Assembly (NCBI GenBank): GCA_026770585.1
Contig: MU646342.1
Location: 426,410-439,127, forward strand
Length of the DNA stretch: 12,718 nt
Reading direction: 5' to 3'
From: Baffinella frigidus
Taxonomy: Eukaryota > Cryptophyceae > Cryptomonadales > Baffinellaceae
A program made the translations under genes and the position numbers. Position 1 is the first letter of the stretch. Each line of letters begins with the position of its first letter. Below, in pieces: positions 10,021-12,718 of the stretch. The notes under the pieces are model-generated. The model was not told the origin of the DNA. It made no database searches and saw only the letters and a list, made by a program, of their open reading frames with translations.

Positions 10021-10223
10021 TTAATAGTTTCCGACGCCTTCGTCTAGCAATAATGGCTCCAAGCCCTGGTACAAATTTTGTACCAGACATTGGGACACGA
10101 CCCTAAAATACCCTTAATAGACATTTAAACCACTTCATGGTCATGTCCATGGTCTTGTCCCGTACAAAATTTGTACGGGGCTTAGAGCCATTATTGCTAG
10201 ACGAAGGCGTCGGAAACTATTAA
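10021..10223. mobile_element. 203-bp MITE with 46-bp arms and nested palindromes
   Basis: 10021-10066 (TTAATAGTTTCCGACGCCTT..) and 10178-10223 are reverse complements with one mismatch. Just inside each arm is a small palindrome: CTGGTACAAA-T-TTTGTACCAG at the left and CCGTACAAA-A-TTTGTACGG at the right, so each arm forms its own hairpin as well as pairing with the other. No coding sequence and no obvious target duplication. Confidence 0.92.
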
Positions 10224-10434
10224 ACTCTTCGACGTGGAGGGCTAGGGGTTGGGGGGGGTACACGCGCTGGGTGAGGTAGAACATGACGCAGTTTGTGGTT
10301 AAGGGGTGTGAGGAGTTGCGGGCGAGAGTTGAGGCTTCAGGATTTACGCTTTCGGATTTCACAACACAAGTGCTTGGAGGAGTGCAGGGCGAGGGGCTGG
10401 TGCAGGGGTTGGTGGTTAGGGGTTAGGGGGGTAC

Positions 10435-10516
10435 ATGCGCTCAGTGAGGTAGAACATGACGCAGATGGATCCGACGGATCCGAAAAACACCAACACGAAC
10501 ACGTACGACGGGATCC
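10435..10516 (-). pseudogene. Minus-strand exon-like block M1, complete copy (hydrophobic)
   Basis: On the minus strand TTGACAG stands before the block and GTACCCCCCTAACCCC after it. The 82 bases read (GG) IPSYVFVLVFFGS, VGSICVMFYLTER, then AT of a split codon. The run of V, F, I, L, G and S with no charge until LTER looks like a transmembrane segment followed by a polar residue pair. It is the best exon candidate on the minus strand. Other copies: 9251-9309, 10682-10742 and 11071-11296 (split). Family not recognised. Confidence 0.55.
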
Positions 10517-10534
10517 CTGTCAATGGGTTGAGCG

Positions 10535-10593
10535 TTTAGGGTTTAGGGTTGAGGGTTTCCGCATCCCCGCCGCGCCGCGCGGGGGGGGGGGGG
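10535..10593. repeat. Telomere-like units and a long G run
   Basis: GTTTAGGGTTTAGGGTTGAGGG, then 13 uninterrupted G at 10581-10593 after GCCGCGCCGCGC. G-rich on the plus strand, like most telomere-like sequence in the right part. Confidence 0.85.
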
Positions 10594-10597
10594 TTGA

Positions 10598-10634
10598 GGG
10601 TCCTTTCATGACAAGAAAATTGTTTGACTTCGAG
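10598..10634 (-). pseudogene. Minus-strand fragment M2, copy (KSNNFLVMK)
   Basis: On the minus strand AAG TCA AAC AAT TTT CTT GTC ATG AAA G, preceded by TAGCCAACCGACCTCG. It lies about 50 bases after the M1-like copy at 10682-10742 in the minus direction, so M1 and M2 may have been neighbouring exons. Confidence 0.35.
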
Positions 10635-10681
10635 GTCGGTTGGCTACGTCGAGCTACCGTACGGTGTGTTTGTTAACACCG

Positions 10682-10742
10682 CATGCGCGTAGGAATGCGG
10701 TGGTAGAACGTGCCGCAGATGGATCCGAAGAACACCAGCACG
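10682..10742 (-). pseudogene. Minus-strand exon-like block M1, diverged copy (VLVFFGSICGTFYHR..)
   Basis: On the minus strand GTG CTG GTG TTC TTC GGA TCC ATC TGC GGC ACG TTC TAC CAC CGC. It matches M1 but lacks one SVG repeat and ends differently (HRIPTRMR). Preceded on that strand by CGTGGCCTAACCG repeat. A decayed or alternative copy. Confidence 0.45.
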
Positions 10743-11070
10743 GTTAGGCCACGGTGCTGGGTTAGGCCACGGTGTTGGGTAGGCCACAGCACCCGTGGGT
10801 GGGTCACTGAGCGCATGTACCCCCCTAACCCCTAACCACCAACCCCTGCACTAGCCCCTCACCCTGCACTCCTCCAAGCACTTGTGTTGTGAAATCCGAA
10901 AGCGTAAATCCTGAAGCCTCAACTCTCGCCCGCAACTCCTCACCCCTTAACCACAAACTGCGTCATGTTCTACCTCACTGAGACGGGATCCTTGCTTGGT
11001 GTTCGGCGTTGAGCGTTCAGGCATGTTCGCGCAGGGTCCGGGGCTGAGGGTTCAGGGGTGAGGGGTGGGG

Positions 11071-11296
11071 GTTCTTTTCTTCAGCAGCAGGGACACCAGC
11101 ACGATTTCATCCCGTCAGGTATTTGGTTTAAATGGTTCGGAGTCCCCCGAAGGCACGAAATTTACTACACGTTTGGTCGAACTAGAAATAATAAGGGCTG
11201 GACGTGACAAACGTGTGGAAAAATTCGTGCATTCGGGGGACTCCGAACCATTTAAATCAAACACCTGACGGGATGGGATCACGTACGACGGGATCC
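11071..11296 (-). pseudogene. Minus-strand block M1, copy split by a 171-bp MITE
   Basis: On the minus strand CTGCAG precedes GG ATC CCG TCG TAC GTG ATC (11277-11296), then comes the MITE, then ATC GTG CTG GTG TCC CTG CTG CTG AAG AAA AG (to about 11071). With one ATC counted as duplication the frame reads IPSYVIVLVSLLLKK, in register with IPSYVFVLVFFGS of the complete copy. The exon was therefore intact before insertion. Confidence 0.6.
11106..11276. mobile_element. 171-bp MITE inside block M1, target duplication GAT/ATC
   Basis: The arms, about 55 bases (11108-11163 and 11219-11275), start near CATCCCGTCAGGT and contain TTTAAATGGTTCGGAGTCCC. They are reverse complements with a handful of mismatches. 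GAT occurs on both sides (11103-11105 and 11277-11279). The mirror-image ORFs on the two strands (both ..LNGSESPE.. to ..SGDSEPFK..) are translations of the same arms. Confidence 0.88.
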
Positions 11297-11299
11297 CTG

Positions 11300-11385
11300 C
11301 AGGGAGTTTGGTGCTCAAAACCCCTGGTTTTGGTGCTCAAACCCCCTTTGGTGCTCAGGGTGTGGGGTTTATGATTTGGGGCTGA
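11300..11385. repeat. TTTGGTGCTCA direct repeats
   Basis: TTTGGTGCTCAAAACCCC, TTTTGGTGCTCAAACCCCC and TTTGGTGCTCAGGG stand in tandem, then GGGTGTGGGGTTTATGATTT telomere-like remains. No coding sequence apart from the unsupported minus ORF that runs through. Confidence 0.85.
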
Positions 11386-11445
11386 GGGTTGTTCCATAAG
11401 AAGAAAACTATTCGGCGTCGCGGTTCGTGCTGGGACATCGGCTCC
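11386..11445 (-). pseudogene. Minus-strand fragment M2, copy (TPNSFLLME)
   Basis: On the minus strand GAGCCGATGTCCCAGCACGA, then ACCGCGACGCCGAATAGTTT, then TCTTCTTATGGAACAACCC. The GAGCCGATGT..CCAGCACGAAC part recurs on the plus strand at 11758-11780, so the fragment is present in both orientations. Confidence 0.35.
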
Positions 11446-11481
11446 TGAGCTCAACCCCCCGGCCCACCCTGGATGGAACAT

Positions 11482-11511
11482 TATGGTATTTTGAGCATTC
11501 TTAAGCCAACT
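11482..11511. repeat. Inverted copy of 9518-9546
   Basis: Read on the minus strand GTTGGCTTAAGAATGCTCAA then AATAC matches AGTTGACTTAAGAATGCTCA at 9518. A short dispersed repeat in opposite orientation about 2 kb apart. Confidence 0.8.
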
Positions 11512-11654
11512 CCCCCTGAGATGCGGCCGTAATGCGGCTGCCCCGTGATGAATGGATCTGGTACAAAAAGGTCTAATGTGTATTTTAGTGGAATAAATCA
11601 TGTCAACTTTTGCGATAAAAGGGTATTCGGGATTGGCCGCAAGTCTCCTCCAGG

Positions 11655-11741
11655 GTGCACCTGTGGGTGGGTCACTGAGCGCATGTACTAGTACTGTCAC
11701 TTTCAAAATAAGTATCGGCATCAGAGCGGGCGGTACAAATT
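11655..11741. repeat. Dispersed repeat: foldback-arm end plus CTAGTACTGTCAC module
   Basis: GTGGGTGGGTCACTGAGCGC then ATGTAC is the end of the foldback arm. It changes at 11688 to CTAGTACTGTCACTTTC and then ATCRGAGCGGGCGGTAC, a module repeated at 12042-12096. The junction shows recombination between the two repeats. The flanking 11512-11654 holds nothing recognisable. Confidence 0.8.
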
Positions 11742-11814
11742 TGGGGTTGAGCCTTGGAGCCGATGTACCCCAGCACGAACGCATATGCGTTCTTAACTTG
11801 GGGTTCGGGGGTGG

Positions 11815-11850
11815 GGGGTCTTTCATATTCGACTTGAGCGTCGTTTAGCT
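11815..11850 (-). pseudogene. Minus-strand fragment M2, diverged copy
   Basis: On the minus strand AGCTAAACGACGCTCAAG then TCGAATATGAAAGACCCCC. Weak match to the other M2 fragments, recognised mainly by GAAAG beside a telomere-like or C-rich run. Confidence 0.28.
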
Positions 11851-11885
11851 ACAGTATGGAGTGGTGGTAGTACGTATACGCCAAC

Positions 11886-12000
11886 ATGGCTTACTCGAAA
11901 TTAAGGACACACACGGCCCGTGGGGCGTTCATATGCTCCCAGGCATAGGCCCACGGAAGGACCCTCGGGCGGTTCCTGTCGGTAATTTCGGGGAACCCCT
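11886..12000. mobile_element. Decayed relative of the 4913-5032 MITE
   Basis: GGCTTACTCGAAATTAAGGA at the left matches the other element's arm exactly over TTACTCGAAATTAAGGACAC. The right end GGTAATTTCGGGGAACCC is a mutated inverted copy. The interior CCAGGCATAGGCCCACGGAA then GGACCCTCGGGCGG shares the core theme. Confidence 0.6.
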
Positions 12001-12041
12001 GCAGGAACTAAGTTGGAAGATCGAAGCGCGAACAGGCACGT

Positions 12042-12096
12042 CTAGTACTGTCACATTCGAAATTAGTACCGGCATCTGAGCGGGCGGTACGAATTT
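12042..12096. repeat. CTAGTACTGTCAC module, second copy
   Basis: CTAGTACTGTCACATTCGAA, ATTAGTACCGGCATC, and GAGCGGGCGGTACGAATTT repeats 11688-11741 with about seven differences. ACTGTCAC is not found elsewhere in the window. Confidence 0.88.
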
Positions 12097-12294
12097 TTAG
12101 TACCGACACGTCCCCAAGACACACTCAAAACGACACACCCGCAAAGGCTCACGGCTGCCCGCGAAACACAGCAAGCGAAAGCCTCCTCAAGCCCCCCGGG
12201 GGGCTGGGGGAATGGTCGGTGCAACCATTTTTCCTTGTCATAATGATCAGTACGGGGCACCGCATGCGTTTCATGATTTGGGCTACATGCACCA
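12097..12294. other. No recognisable gene; one short similarity to the terminal repeats
   Basis: 12134-12178 (CGCAAAGGCTCACGGCTGCC, CGCGAAACACAG) resembles 12437-12470 in the GC-rich end region. A GC-rich inverted pair GCCCCCC/GGGGGGC lies at 12191-12204. Nothing else seen. Confidence 0.5.
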
Positions 12295-12415
12295 TACAGG
12301 GGTGCCTCGCTCATAAGAAACCGCGCGCCCCGAAGACCCTGCAGGAGGCCTATGCCTAGGGCCCTACGGTGGTCCTAGGGGGGGGGCAGTTTCTACTGAG
12401 CGAGGTACCCCTGTA
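12295..12415. mobile_element. Main MITE family, copy 7
   Basis: TACAGGGGTGCCTCGCTCAT then AAGAAACCG at the left and TTTCTACTGAGCGAGGTA then CCCCTGTA at the right, 121 bases, with TAC at both ends. It lies 4 kb from the other copies, so the family is not confined to the central cluster. Confidence 0.93.
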
Positions 12416-12480
12416 CATGAGGGGGCGCTCGTACCCGCGAAAGGCCGACGGCTGGTTGCCCGCGAGACAGAACGTGCAAC

Positions 12481-12660
12481 CCGCACCAAAGGATGAGTGC
12501 GCATGCGAGCTAGGGGGGGGGGGCGCACCCGCGAAAGCCGTGGACGCGTTTGCCGCGAGCTTGAGGCGCTCGCACCCCCCGCACCAAAGGATGGGCGAGC
12601 TAGGGGGGGGGGCGCACCGGCAAAAGCCGTGGGCGTCTTTGCTGCGAGCGCCTGGGCGCG
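12481..12660. repeat. 98-bp GC-rich tandem repeat, two copies plus flanking fragments
   Basis: CCGCACCAAAGGATG, then GCGAGCTAGGGGGGGG, then GCGCACC, AAAGCCGTGG and TTTGC.GCGAGCG starts at 12481 and about 12579. Partial units lie at 12434-12480 and 12670-12710 (ACGTGCAACCCGCG). Both strands stay open for about 110 codons because of the composition, and neither ORF shows a recognisable motif. The runs of 9-12 G followed on the minus strand by CCCCCCTAG could act as acceptor-like tracts. Confidence 0.8.
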
Positions 12661-12718
12661 GGGCGGGAGGTGCATTGCACGTGCAACCCGCGACACAGGA
12701 CGGGTAAAAAAAGCGCGT

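Larger units (their letters stand above)
10271..10978. repeat. Foldback: 177-bp inverted repeat with a 356-bp spacer
   Basis: 10271-10447 and 10804-10978 are reverse complements with about three differences in 177 bases, so the duplication is recent. Each arm contains CGCAGTTTGTGGTTAAGG, CAGGATTTACGCTTTCGG and GCAGGGGTTGGTGGTTAGG. The spacer carries the complete M1 block, an M2 fragment, a 13-base G run and a second M1-like copy. The minus-strand ORF at 10141-10362 and the plus ORF at 10293-10676 are readings across the arm. Confidence 0.95.

Noticed and set aside
11065-11318. Two mirror ORFs of 67 residues
   Set aside because: Both are the two strands of the 171-bp MITE arms.
11257-11826. 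Longest ORF in the window (189 residues, minus strand)
   Set aside because: It crosses several unrelated repeats and an M2 fragment, is proline-, threonine- and histidine-rich without a motif, and begins in C-rich low-complexity sequence. Probably chance.
12364-12707. Two overlapping 110-residue ORFs on opposite strands
   Set aside because: GC-rich tandem repeat leaves both strands open; no recognisable motif, and each begins in the MITE.
1-12718. tRNA, rRNA or spliceosomal RNA genes
   Set aside because: I looked for tRNA-like arms (GGTTCRANNCC context) and conserved rRNA stretches and saw none. The hairpins present are long perfect palindromes, unlike structured RNAs.

Overview
The window is nuclear DNA of a eukaryote, most likely an alga or other protist. 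It holds a short array of the plant/alga-type telomere heptamer TTTAGGG, many degenerate versions of that heptamer, very short intron-bounded exon-like blocks, and a dense crop of small palindromic elements. It has no prokaryotic gene organisation and no complete gene. The heptamer occurs in plants, green algae, dinoflagellates, cryptophytes and chlorarachniophytes, so the lineage cannot be fixed from this sequence. No long ORF carries a recognisable domain, and most long ORFs are readings through palindromic repeats.

Left part (1-6200). After a CA/CT microsatellite there are six kinds of short plus-strand exon-like block, in this order: DPANYHPHGVMSE, GDEENAKL..GDSQEK, LVEKWPES..NPNGGSFK, AAQQAMLRHLGKMRQQ.., RVEAYEQAGGEKQH.. 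and CGPICQLRN..KAGQ-stop. The best copy of most blocks is preceded by AG and followed by GT, and several reading phases are compatible. Each block is repeated two to five times locally. The sequence between copies is largely C-rich telomere-like repeat (CCCTACA, CCCTCAA, CCCTAGA, CCCTGAA). I infer the 3' part of a gene whose exons were amplified one by one, with many copies now decayed and one exon inverted.

Middle (4400-9100). This is a nest of small inverted-repeat (MITE-like) elements. The main family runs from TACAGGGGTACCTCG to CGAGGTACCCCTGTA and has seven two-armed copies plus half copies. Three further families share its GC-rich core motifs (CCTAGG, CCTACNGTAGG). The telomere-type array lies at 8684-8892.

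Right part (9100-12100). The telomere-like repeats are mostly G-rich on the plus strand here. Exon-like fragments, including one that encodes a hydrophobic segment (IPSYVFVLVFFGS..), read mainly on the minus strand. There is a 177-bp foldback, a TTAATAG-ended MITE, and a 171-bp MITE that splits one exon copy with a 3-bp duplication. The last 300 bases are GC-rich tandem repeats after one more copy of the main MITE.

Two insertions split exon-like copies with clean 3-bp duplications, and a third has an empty paralogous site in the window, so insertion can be read directly from the sequence. No protein function is assigned to any block.
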